Assembly: GCA_039654915.1 (NCBI GenBank) | Contig: CM077596.1 | Span: 57,844,501 to 57,908,500, forward strand | Origin: Aquilaria yunnanensis | Taxonomy: Eukaryota; Streptophyta; Magnoliopsida; Malvales; Thymelaeaceae | Length of the DNA stretch: 64,000 bases | Reading direction: 5' to 3' | In this document: piece by piece, positions 48,085 to 58,150 of the stretch | How positions within the stretch are numbered: the first letter of the stretch is position 1 | Layout: each line of letters begins with the position of its first letter | Program-made: the position numbers and the translations under genes | Notes under the pieces: generated by a model | The model's input: the letters and a program-made list of their open reading frames with translations, nothing else | Database searches by the model: none | What the model was told of the DNA's origin: nothing

Positions 48085-51000
48085 CGTTGCCAGGCTTCGG
48101 CTACCAGGGGACCCAAGGAGAGGAACACTAGATTGGAGAACTTATGCTGGAGAATTTGGAATTTGGCTCGCAAGAAAAAGCAGGTCAGCTTTTTTCTTTT
48201 TTCTTTTTTCTCTGGAAAACTAACTCGTTAATTTTGTGGATGGCGTGAAATGAGCAACAGCTATGTCTTTGGTCTGATGTTAATTGCGAAGTAGACAAAT
48301 AATTTGATTTTGGTTCCAGAAAACCAGAACGGTAAAAGCAGGAAAGAAGGCTAAATATTGGTTGCTATGAACTTCTATGAACTTAAAATTTGGCAGCAAT
48401 TGTGGATAAGCCTATTTGTTGAAACTCGTGGAGCAATTTATTTTCGTCAGTGCCTTTAATTAATTTCAAGTTACCTGAATTTCAACTGCTTAACTTTAGA
48501 ATTATGTTGCAACCTGTCATGTAAGAATGATGCAATAATCTAATGTATTTCCTTTCATTGTTGCTGATTTCTGTGAGCCATCTTCTTATTTCTTTTTTCA
48601 TCTCTAATTGTTTTGCTACCTCATCAGCTTGAGGGAGGAAGCTCAACAAAATGCTAAACGACACCTTGAACGGGAAAGAGCTCGAAGAGAAGCAACAGCA
48701 AATATGTCAGAAGACTTATCAGAAGGAGAGAGGAGATGGGCCGGGTGAGATTTCAGCTCATGGTGAAAATGCTAAAGGAGGAATGCCGAGAATCAGTTCT
48801 GTTGACATGATGGAGAATTTGGTGAATCAGCTGAAAGAAAAGAAGTTGTATATTATACTGATAAGGCATGAATAACTCTTCTTGTTACCTGATGCATTAA
48901 AGTTGTTATCTAGATACTTCACTGATTTTAGCATTAGTAATTGGATATAAAATTTATTGTATCTACCTCTCATTGATGTTACTTTTAACTACTGGAATTT
49001 TTCAGCCTTCATGGCTTGATACGTGGTGAAAATATGGAACTTGGTCGTGATTCTGATACTGGGGGACAAGTTGGTTATATTCCTTATTTCCCACTAGGAA
49101 TCTTATCATTGTGCTGAATGTGGGAGAATGGCTTTTCTTCGTGGGAGCAGTACTGTTATGAAAATAGGGGACATTGATCTTATATTTTGTAAGCAGGTTA
49201 AATATGTAGTAGAACTTGCAAGGGAATTGGGCATGATGCCAAGGGTTTATCGTGTTGATTTGATGACAAGACAAGTGTCAGCTCCTGATGTAGATTGTAG
49301 TTATCCTGAACCGACGGAGATGCTTAATCCAGGAGATGCTGAGAATTATATGCATGAGCATGGGGAGAGTAGTGGTGCTTATATAATCCGTATACCATTT
49401 GGCCCAAGGGACAAATACGTTCCAAAGGAAAATCTTTGGCCACATATTCCTGAATTCGTTGATGGTGCACTTAGCCACATTATGCAGATGTCCAAAGTTC
49501 TCGGCGAGGAAATTGGTGATGGGAACCCAGTCTGGCCTGTTGCCATACATGGCCATTATGCAGATGCTGGTGACTCGGCTGCTTTTCTTTCTGGAGCACT
49601 GAATGTGCCAATGCTTTTTACTGCCCATTCACTTGGACGAGATAAACTTGAGCAGCTCGTAAAGCAGGGAAGACAGTCAAGGGAAGAGATAAATTCAGCA
49701 TACAAAATTATGAGGCGTATAGAGGCAGAGGAATCATCTCTTGATGCCTTTGAGGTTATCATTACTAGTACCAGGCAGGAGATAAAAGAGCAATGGCGCC
49801 TCTATGATGGCTTTGATCCAGTATTGGAGCGAAAACTTAGAGCAAGAATCAAAATGGGTGTTAGCTGTCACGGCAGATTTATGCCTCGCATGGTTGTAAG
49901 TATCAGGAACTCGTAGTTGTTAGTTACACCATGTTTCTAATCATTTGTAAATGAGGGTGTTTTTTAGTTGTTCTATGAAAAGATTTGGGGTTATCATTGT
50001 ACCGTTTGGAGGTGCTCCAGTGCATAAACCAAGTGGCATCCTAGTTTTAGAGATGGATATTCTAAGTCTAGTACGTGAGAATAGAGTTTAGTGTAGACCT
50101 GAGGTTTCATTGTGAGCATCTGTGAGAACGATTAACTCTGCTAGAACTATCAATGGAATTTCTAGTTGAATGTAATGGCGACACAAGGTTCATGTCAATG
50201 AACACTAGTTTAGGATCTAAAGTTAGTTGAGTGATTGGTTGTCTGTATTATATTTCCAGGTAATTCCTCCTGGAATGGAGTTTCATCATATTGTTCCTCA
50301 TGAAGGAGATTTTGATGGGGATGTAGAACGAATTGAAGGTAACCTAGCTTCTGCTGACCCACCAATTTGGTCTGAGGTAATTCATATTATTTATTTATTC
50401 AATTTTTAGTATCATCTTCTTGAACCTAATTTCAGTTCCTTATATAGCTAGAAGAATTTTGCCGAGGCTTCCTGTGCTCAGGGTCCCCATTGGTGGAAAA
50501 ATATCTTTGTCATCTGAAGATTACTTTTTGTATTTTTGCAGATTATGCGTTTCTTTTCAAATCCACGCAAACCAATGATACTCGCCCTTACACGACCAGA
50601 TCCAAAAAAGAATATTACGACTTTAGTGAAAGCATTTGGAGAATGCCGCCCCTTAAGGGAGCTCTCTAATCTCGTATGTATTATTCTTTTAAGTCAATTC
50701 TATATGGTAGTTTGTTGTGCTATTTTGTATTTGCATATACTCCCATATTCTTTATCTATCTTGAGCACATTATGAACCTTAGATATACATGAACTATTGT
50801 GATGTCCATGTTTCGGATGTTCACTATATCCAGCAATCGCTCATTTTTTATTCTAGTTTCTGTTCACTCCTGGCAAATAATTTTATTACTTGATCAACAG
50901 AGTCCCTCAACAGATATATTCTTTTTTCTAATCTTTTACACCTTTTCTGTAGGGTGTTTTCATTAATCCAGCTTTCATTAAGCCATTTGGGCTTACACTA

Positions 51001-51157
51001 ATTGAGGTGCTTATTCATACCGATTGATTTTAATTTTTTTTTTATTTCATGTCTTAACCAGTTATAGGTTGACTTGTGTTATTTTGTGAAATAGGCAGCA
51101 GCTTATGGTTTGCCAATTGTTGCCACAAAAAATGGGGGTCCGGTTGACATTCACAGG
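48085..51157 (+). pseudogene. SPS: Captured sucrose-phosphate synthase gene fragment
   Basis: Sucrose-phosphate synthase makes sucrose 6-phosphate from UDP-glucose and fructose 6-phosphate in the cytosol. Exons readable in order: 48085-48183 ([20 protein letters not shown]), 48628-48864 (ERERARREATANMSEDLSEG, phosphorylation-site motif MPRISSVDMM, LYIILI), 49016-49069 ([20 protein letters not shown]), 49197-49895 (YVVELAREL to GRFMPRMV, with HGHYADAG and [14 protein letters not shown]), 50260-50376, 50542-50673 ([20 protein letters not shown]), 50953-51006 (GVFINPAFIKPFGLTLIE) and 51095-51157 (AAAYGLPIVATKNGGPVDIH). Missing are the first exon, the exon between 50673 and 50953, and everything after the last. 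The second exon has two 2-bp deletions. The first Glu of the EX7E motif is Lys. Confidence 0.95.
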
Positions 51158-51399
51158 GTTTGTCTACAGTCATAGCTTGAAATGATTGTAATCAACTAAA
51201 TGTTATATGCTTTCTTCCAGACATATATGTTCTTGTTTTAATTATGCTGTATTTGAGAATATTTTATGAAAATTACGTTTGCAAAGCTGTGTAAACTTTA
51301 TTGCTGAGTAAAGCTGGGGGAACTTTTGAATTGGTATATATGTTAATTTCGAACTTGTTTCAAACTGGGAAAAATACGAAACAACCGAAACCTGGGACG

Positions 51400-51720
51400 C
51401 TTAATGTACATTACCAATGTGCAACCAGGGTTTATCAACTCGTGCGCGTTGGTAATTATCTCCTACCAACTGCTGGCAGTTGGTGATGGGCAGTTGGTAA
51501 CTTACCAACTGCTAACAGTTGGTAACTACAACTACGGGATGGAAACCAAGCCAGGTTCCTGACCGTTGGTAATTATGAACGTGAATTTTACCAACGTATA
51601 CACGTTGGAATTTACCAACGTGTTATTAATTGCGCGTTGGTAAAAAAAATTTTCCAACAAATCGAATACCAACTTGCGTTTACCAACACGCAGCAGTTGG
51701 TAAATGGCAATTGGTAAACA
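51400..51720. repeat. Right subterminal palindromes of CACTA element 2
   Basis: Alternating TTACCAACTGCTAACAGTTG and ACCAACGT/ACGTTGG units run up to the TAGTAGTG end. They closely resemble the left end of element 1 read in inverse order. Confidence 0.85.
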
Positions 51721-52085
51721 CCTGAATTTTAGTAGTGGTATGATATAATTAGTCATGTTCATGTAAGGTTTACTCATATTAATTTTTTTTGCAATTACAA
51801 ATGAAGCTCACCTTAAGTGATTAAACTCTTTTATACTTATATGTATGTATAAAAACAATCAATGTTGTTTTACATTTTTTTTTTTTTTTGAATATTTGCT
51901 TTTAACCCTTTTAACGAAAGCGAGCAGAGAGCCAACGTTCAATCGTATATTTAGAGGTTTTAAATTCAAAATAGAATTTAAATGTCTCTCTCCTGCTGGA
52001 ATTTGAAAGGGGAATTTGTGATTTTGTTGCCTTTCTTGTTCTTCAAGTCCGAGGAGTCCAAGAAGTCTAATACAACTTGGAAAAC

Positions 52086-52136
52086 CTAAACCCTAGCAAT
52101 ATATCATATCTTGGTGGGCAAGCATTTATATATGTA
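52086..52136 (+). promoter_or_regulatory. Putative core promoter of the F-box gene (telo-box, TATA-like)
   Basis: AAACCCTAG at about 52088-52096 matches the plant telo-box, and a TATA-like tttatatatg lies at about 52125-52134, roughly 60 bp before the ATG. Such a short distance would give a short leader. The upstream 340 bp to the CACTA end are the only non-transposon promoter space. Confidence 0.35.
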
Positions 52137-52194
52137 TTCGACGTTTCCAGCATCAGATTATTAATCATAGAATATTCTCAACAAGGATTTAAGG

Positions 52195-53361
52195 ATGGTT
52201 TCTAAGGGCAGATCCAGCGGCAGTGGTAGCAGTAGCACAGCAAAGAATACCGCCGGAAGAGCGTCCAAATCCGGTTCAGAATGGCCAAATCTTCCGGCCG
52301 ATGTTCTTCAACTCATCGCCAAGCAGTATTTGGATATCTTCGATGCTCATAGCCTCACCGCCGTTTGCAAGGACTGGAACCTGCAATCTAGCAGTCTCCT
52401 GCACCCGCCTGAGCCTGAGCCCCCATGGCTGCTGACCCAAGACCTGAGCAAGCTCTACCAGTCACGTTACGTGAGCAACAAGCCTTACGTGATCACGAAC
52501 TGTGCGCGGCACTGGTGCGCCAGTCCTGTGGCATCAAAGCTGGGCTGGTTACTGATGGAGGATGCGGGATGGAACTTCAAAGACATTAATTACTTCTTCT
52601 GGTACCCTTTCGCTCGCGGGAAGTGGATGAAGATACTCCCCCTGCCACCAATAGAAACCAGCGGTTACCGTTATCATTTTCGCTTAGCCACTTTCTCCTG
52701 CAGTCCTGAGTCTCCCGAATGCGTCATCTTTGGAGTGAACTACAAACCTGGCAGCGAAGATCTTCTGATCCGGACATGTCGCCGGGACGATCGTAAATGG
52801 AAGAAGCATGTGTTTGCGTGCAGATTCAGACGAGACAAGTACACCTCGTTGAGAGGCATTGTCTATATGGAACAGCATCAAATGCTGTACTGTTTATTTG
52901 AGGATGGAAGCTTGGGGGGTTTCTGTCCTACCGACAATTCATGGAACTTACTGATAAATGCAGATGCAGAGAGGATGTTTCATAATGTTGCCGCACGATA
53001 CGGTGATGACTGCTTGGTGGAATCTGGTGGAGTGCTTCTGCGGATCTGCGGATTCTATAACATAAACGTAGGGACGACGAGGATTTTCAAGTTCGATCCC
53101 TGCCAGGTTGCTTGGGTGGAACAGGACACGTTGGGTGACCGTGTGTTGTTTCTTGGTGTTCGTCGTTCGTCCATCTCAATGGCAGCGACAGGGCGTATGG
53201 CGGCATTGGCTGGAAGGATTTACGTGCAAGAGAGCGACGGCCTCATTTGCAGAGAGGGAGATAGGATCAGAAAAGGCTGTTCCGATGATCTCTTCAGCAG
53301 TGAGGTTTCCGAAGGATGTCACATCTGGGGCACTTGGGTTATGCCCCCATATGCAAAATAG
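52195..53361 (+). CDS. F-box protein with DUF295 (KIB-type) domain
   Basis: Intact single-exon gene of 388 codons. A Ser/Gly-rich N-terminus (residues 1-28) is followed by an F-box (about 29-70: WPNLPADVLQLIAKQYLDIF, then SLTAVCKDWN). F-box proteins of this type bind SKP1 and select targets for SCF ubiquitin ligases. The remainder has the beta-propeller-like layout of the plant DUF295 family (repeated Trp/Phe/Gly strands, FKFDPCQVAWVEQDTLGDRV, then LFLG near residues 295-325). It ends with the conserved IWGTWVMPP near the C-terminus. The start is the first ATG after an in-frame stop-rich leader. It lies 458 bp right of CACTA element 2, and a broken duplicate is at 17950-18789. The family is plant-specific and expands by duplication; the substrate is unknown. 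Confidence 0.9.
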   Translation: MVSKGRSSGSGSSSTAKNTAGRASKSGSEWPNLPADVLQLIAKQYLDIFDAHSLTAVCKDWNLQSSSLLHPPEPEPPWLLTQDLSKLYQSRYVSNKPYVITNCARHWCASPVASKLGWLLMEDAGWNFKDINYFFWYPFARGKWMKILPLPPIETSGYRYHFRLATFSCSPESPECVIFGVNYKPGSEDLLIRTCRRDDRKWKKHVFACRFRRDKYTSLRGIVYMEQHQMLYCLFEDGSLGGFCPTDNSWNLLINADAERMFHNVAARYGDDCLVESGGVLLRICGFYNINVGTTRIFKFDPCQVAWVEQDTLGDRVLFLGVRRSSISMAATGRMAALAGRIYVQESDGLICREGDRIRKGCSDDLFSSEVSEGCHIWGTWVMPPYAK

Positions 53362-53715
53362 CTAGGAATTCCATGTACAAGAAGAAGCTTGCTTGTAATT
53401 AATCATTAGCCTAGAGGACAAATATATAGCATATGCTAAAGTGTGTCTCGAATGATGAGATACATGTGCATTTCTTATTTTGGTGAGTATATAAACTTTC
53501 GTAAGAAATAATATATTGTATGAGCTATACATGCAAACACATGTTCCTTATGTTGCAAGAAATAGAACGAAATAAGAACTTGTAATTTGTAAACGAACAA
53601 TAAACTGACTAATGACTATTTTTTTTTTATAAAAAGTAAATAACTAATAGTAAAAGAATATAAAAAAAACAAACATAAAAATAAATAGTACATAACATAT
53701 ATAGTGTCATCACTT

Positions 53716-54433
53716 TGTTATAACATATATAGTAAAGTTTATGTAATGACATTTTATTAACTCACTACAAAATATGCACTTTTTTGTAACAACATTAATT
53801 CACATCATCACTTTATTAATTTTGTAACATATATAGTGTCATTATCAAATATTTACTCAACAAATATAATAAGTCATTACAATATATGCTCTTTCTATAA
53901 CAATATTTGGCATCGTTACGTAACTCTTTTAATTTGAAGTAATTTCTATATTGTTAAGAAATTAATCAATTTTATAATAATTTTACTTAGTTACAAAATA
54001 CATCTTAGAACAAGTATACTGTCATTTATAGCCTAGTCTCAAGTGGCTTATCGTTTCGTTGGTAATAGTAAATTATCATTGTAAATTAAAACCATTAAGC
54101 TCCAAATTAATAAGTTGAAGATCATGGTGGAGATATTAAAGTTTAGCAAGGCTTTTAGAAATAGTATATATTAATGCTAGTTTATCTGGCATAAAATAGA
54201 TAGCATGCAGTATAAAATATCACCGAACAAGTAATTTTCATTGACAAACGCAATAACAAAAATTTGAAATGATTTCTACTAAGATTTGTCTCAAGCATTA
54301 ACACTCATCATATACAATCTCAAGCACAAGTAATTAAAAGGGCTTTTCAATCTCTTAGCATGCATATATATAGAAACGTGAGACAGTTTCTCCTAATTAA
54401 TTGCTGAGTATCTTAAATTTTGGCTTTCCATGT
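53716..54433. other. Intergenic DNA with repeated taacatatatagtgtcat word
   Basis: The word atataacatatatagtgtcat occurs near 53690, 53720 and 53825, and is shared with the right border of duplication copy A (19540). Otherwise AT-rich, no gene seen. Confidence 0.4.
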
Positions 54434-54543
54434 GAATTGAACCGAAAATTATTGTATCCACCGGGTGGACATACACCCGGTTAAAAAACATGAAGGAGAC
54501 GTTTATTTTTTAGAGAATATGAAATTAGTTTCGGTTAGGATAA

Positions 54544-54936
54544 TTGCCACAATTAGGTGATAAGTGTGATCTATTTACCTTTAATAAAATATTTAATATG
54601 GTTATTATCCATACCAATTTTGAATTTAGCGATTCCCTCATTCTTCACCCATCTTATACTTTATTCGATCATTATATCAATTTTTATTTTTCATATTTTT
54701 TTGAAATAGTTCTATTATTTCTTTCTTTGCATTTCGATAGCTGGTATAACATGGTTTTTGACTTGAAAAAAATTCTACCGGTTGAAGATAATTCTATTGG
54801 TGCTCGGGGCGAGGAAGACATTGGGGAGATAAATTGTATATTTAATGAAGATGAAAGTAGCAGTTTAAACGTTGAAGTTAGAGGATATGGGAAAGAGGTC
54901 GGCGACGATTATGTGAATCCTTTTTTAAATTGTTGA
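54544..54936 (+). other. Open frame of 130 codons, unidentified
   Basis: It starts MPQLGDKCDLFTF. The middle is Phe/Tyr/Leu-rich and could be a membrane segment, but the base composition there is simply T-rich. The end is acidic (RGEEDIGEI, NEDESSS). It matches no family I know and lies just inside the left end of the transposon. It may be chance. Confidence 0.2.
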
Positions 54937-55039
54937 AAATACTCATGCACGCAATACCCTGTACTAGCATTGTATTATTCTGTAGTTTGATAGTTTAAAA
55001 AAGAAAACCACACAACTATATAGATTTCGCCAACAATAA

Positions 55040-55480
55040 CACCATACAATTAACGTATTAATTTAGAAACTCAATGTATTATTTTGGAAATCACATGTAT
55101 TAATCTGGAAATCCAATGTACCATTATATACATTCATTGTATTAAACTAGAAATTCAATGTATTACCCTGGAAATCCAATATATCATTCTGGAAATATAA
55201 AGTATCATTCTATAAATTCCTTATATTAAATTGAAAATCCAATGTATTAATTTGGAAATTCAAAGTATTATTCTATACATTCGTTGTATTAATCTTGAAA
55301 TCTAATATACCATTATATATATTCCTTGTATGAAACAAAAAATTCAATGTATTACCCTGGAAATCCAAAGTATCATTCTATACATTTATTGTATTAAACT
55401 GTAAATCTAATGTATTAATTTAGAAACCCAATGTATTATTCTATACATTCGTTGTATTAAACTATTCAACCATGTGATAC
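55040..55480. repeat. Degenerate tandem array around aatgtattaatttggaaatc
   Basis: About fifteen copies of a word of about 25-30 bp (gtattaa..tggaaatccaat) follow each other with substitutions, plus interspersed tatacattc.ttgtattaaac. No coding potential. Confidence 0.7.
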
Positions 55481-55562
55481 ATACCATAATCAGACCTAAA
55501 ACCCAAATAAAAAAGAAGCCATGGACATGGGAGACAGAGGCTGTGGTTAGAAGGAGAAGGGG

Positions 55563-55760
55563 AAGGATCTGTTGGGGCTACTGCTGGGGGTGAATAAAGG
55601 GGATCAGGTGATGAGGAAGTTGACAACCATGGAGCTGGTGGACGAGTGCAAGACCTTCTTCTTCAGCGGCCACGAGATGACGGTGCTGCTGCTGCTGCTG
55701 GAGGAGCACCCCCGGTGGTAGGAAAAGTTGTGGGAGAAGATTGCAAAGGTTGTAGGTGAC
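55563..55760 (+). pseudogene. Captured cytochrome P450 (CYP735A-like, CYP72 clan) I-helix region
   Basis: The frame encodes KDLLGLLLG, then TTMELVDECKTFFFSGHEMT, VLLLLL and EEHPRW, a TAG stop, then EKLWEKIAKVVGD. ELVDECKTFFFSGHETT is the I-helix oxygen-binding signature of CYP72-clan P450s such as the cytokinin hydroxylases. About ten residues normally found between the I-helix end and the H-P-x-W-Q region are missing, and the Trp codon is followed by TAG where the family has Gln. Heme-binding and K-helix regions are absent. It is only about 200 bp of a gene that normally encodes some 500 residues. Confidence 0.75.
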
Positions 55761-56555
55761 AGTCCGATTCTCACCTTTGCACAATCGCGACGCCCCGTCA
55801 TCCATATTGCAACGCCCCGTCCTCCGTATCGCATCACCTTCCCACCTGTGCAACCCCTTCTAGACCATGTATTTGACGAACCATTCAATACATAGTATCA
55901 ACCTAATTCATACACGAATTAAACTGAAGAATTAATGTATTGTTCTGGAATACTACTGTATGCAATAGCCACAAAACACGGTTCATGCTAACTTTCATTG
56001 CGATATTACCTTCTGATGGTTAGTAATGGCTGATCCACAAGTTTCAATGTTGATTTGTTATACCCAACCCACTAGGCTCTTCCTCGAAACCAGAATACCG
56101 GCTAACGAAAGACAGAACAGGCGGCAACCGTTACCCTTCCACTTCACTACCAAATTGCCCACCGTCGCGCCGCTGTGCCCACAATGGAACAGGACAACAG
56201 AATGACAACAGCAGAGGTGAGACGACTGAATCTGGCCGCGGGTTCCTCCGGTTGTAACCGATGAAGACGTGATGAGGTATTTATCTGTCAATTTTTACGA
56301 TAAGCAAAATGATGCTTCGGTGACGCTCTGATTGTGGTTTTAGGGTTAACAGAGCTTTGGCAAGAATTTGTATGGAAATAGCAAATAGGAGTCTAAACAT
56401 GGTAACTTCCGCATTAAGTCCACAATCCTTGCGCCTCCTCCTCTTTTTTTCTTTTTCTTTTTTAAACTGGGTAAGGGACGGGAACGGGTAAAACCTCTAA
56501 CGGTGTTAGATGGTGTATATACACCGGGTGAATATTTTCAATTCCCGAATTGAAC

Positions 56556-57571
56556 AAAGGAGGAAGTATAAAGCATCAATCAGAATTTATTTTGTTTCAT
56601 TTTCAACTGTACCTTGTTTTGGTTTCCAGTATTAGGAAAGATATCTTCCTCGAGGAACATGGTTGACAGCTTAGAATATTTGTATTGGAATCGAATTTTT
56701 CTATTTTGTATCTTCTAAATAATAACCTGAAAATTAAACATTTGGCTTTGGCTTTCACGTAATGATCTCTTTGTATTCACTAAATTGCTTGGGTCCGTGA
56801 CATTGGGTCCTCGAGGAACATAAGATCCTCCAGCCGGACATTTGGACTTCTGCAACCATAAAGATGCTGATAAGTCCTAAAAGACGCTTCTGCATAATTG
56901 ATATAGCAAGAAATCAGTTCAAATCTTTTTAAAGCCTAGTTATAGTCTTCATTTTTCACCCCTAAAAAAGAGATATCAAAGACCCCTTCCTCAAGCAACT
57001 GCTGAAAATAAGATAACTTCTAGTTGAACTAAGGGCCTTCAAACATCAATTCTTCTGACGCCAGAGGGGGGGAAAAACCTGCAGATCAAACATCAATTCA
57101 GAGTCCTTTCTTAAATTTTGAAGTAATGTGCATTTTGTGTGAAAAACAATCATCATCACACTGCCCGAAAGCTTAATCTCAACATCTGGGCTGGTGATAC
57201 AAATTTTATTATTATGTCTACCAACTTCCATGAGCCACTCTGACATTATAATTCCATCCAAAATAAAACAATGACATAATTCTTACACTTGCTAATCAAC
57301 ACCATGTAATATAAATATGAGGAAACGGAGTAAGCACATGGATCTAAAATTTAATCAAATCTCCTTCCCTTTCCTGTCTTCTCCAATCATAACCTCATTA
57401 AGTTGTTCTTAATTAACAAAACCAAATGGGGAGAAAAAATCCCCCCCACATTTATGTATCAAATATTGTAGAATGACCATTGGTCATTTAATCTTTACTA
57501 AAAAACCACAAACACCAAACACTTCCAAGCATTTTCGTAACGCCTTAGAATGAACATGATCAATGGTGGTT
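56556..57571 (-). other. Intergenic stretch with weak coding-like pieces
   Basis: Minus-strand frames at 57261-57046 (ICITSPDVEIKLSGSVMM, NLRKDSELMFDLQ) and around 56880-56780 (KSKCPAGGSYVPRGPNV) have protein-like composition but no recognised family and no clear splice links. They may be remnants of one gene. Confidence 0.2.
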
Positions 57572-58007
57572 TGGCGGAACCAGGTTTTTAAACTCAAGGT
57601 CTAGATGGAGGCAAGACGAGAGACAGCCAAAACCTTGGAGAAAAAAATTCTCTAAATAATTATTAGGTGTATAAAATATTTGTTCTAAATAAAAATAGGT
57701 AAAATAATTACTTTGTTTTTATTAATCGTCACGGAAGCAGAGCAAAGGAGAGAAAGAGGCAGAGATGTTGGGAGCCAATGGTTTGGGATGGATATGCAAT
57801 AGTTGAGAGGTTAAGGACAAATTTGTAATGAAAGTAAAGATTTAGTACTACTAGTACTATTTATCCTTTTTGTATTCTTCAAGTAGTTTGGGGGGAAAAA
57901 TTCACACTTGGTTCTTAACTTCTCACAAAATGGCCAATACAGTACTTCATATTTATACAATTTTGAAATTCTCAGGGGGGTGCTACTGCCCCTATGCGGT
58001 TCCGCCA
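57572..58007. mobile_element. Short inverted-repeat element (MITE-like)
   Basis: Left TGGCGGAACCAGG and right GGTTCCGCCA are inverted ends around 436 bp without coding potential. TGGCGGAACC-type ends are frequent in small plant DNA elements related to hAT. I do not see a clean target duplication, so borders are approximate. Confidence 0.45.
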
Positions 58008-58150
58008 TTGACCATGGTCATGTTGTTTCCATTGAGAGCAGGAAAGAACCATAACAATTAAAAGAATTTCATCACAGTTAAACGTTGGTGAAATCTGTGT
58101 TACTTGTCTTGAAGTTTTGTTGCATCAAGCGGTGGTAGATAATTTAGTAA

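Larger units (their letters stand above)
47546..51737 (+). mobile_element. CACTA element 2 carrying sucrose-phosphate synthase exons (Pack-CACTA)
   Basis: It starts CACTACTAAC and ends TTTTAGTAGTG, and is flanked by a perfect 3-bp duplication, GTA (47543-47545 and 51738-51740), the size expected for CACTA elements. The total is 4192 bp. Subterminal regions (47568-47825 and 51400-51720) carry the same ACCAACGG/CCGTTGGT palindromes as element 1. No transposase remnant is visible. The whole interior from about 48085 to 51157 is a piece of a sucrose-phosphate synthase gene with its introns. It could move only with transposase supplied by a relative. Confidence 0.93.
44620..53715 (+). repeat. Segmental duplication, copy B
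   Basis: This is the counterpart of 12470-19555 (see there). It holds two insertions absent from copy A: a hAT-like element at 45119-47154 and the CACTA element at 47546-51737. It retains the complete F-box gene. Its left border abuts the end of LINE similarity at about 44580-44620. Confidence 0.8.
54443..56546. mobile_element. Mutator-like element carrying a P450 fragment
   Basis: A perfect 9-bp flanking duplication, GAATTGAAC, lies at 54434-54442 and 56547-56555. The ends are short imperfect inverted repeats: left GAAAATTATTGTATCCACCG, right (other strand) GAAAATATTCACCCGGTG, both followed by tatacacc/catacacc words. No transposase. The interior holds an unknown frame (54544-54936), a degenerate AT-rich tandem array (about 55040-55480) and a cytochrome P450 piece (55563-55760). 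The 9-bp duplication fits Mutator-like elements, though the inverted repeats are shorter than in the other examples here. Confidence 0.65.

Noticed and set aside
49002..49762. Minus-strand open frames across the SPS exons
   Set aside because: They are shadows of the plus-strand SPS exons, which have clear family similarity and splice sites.
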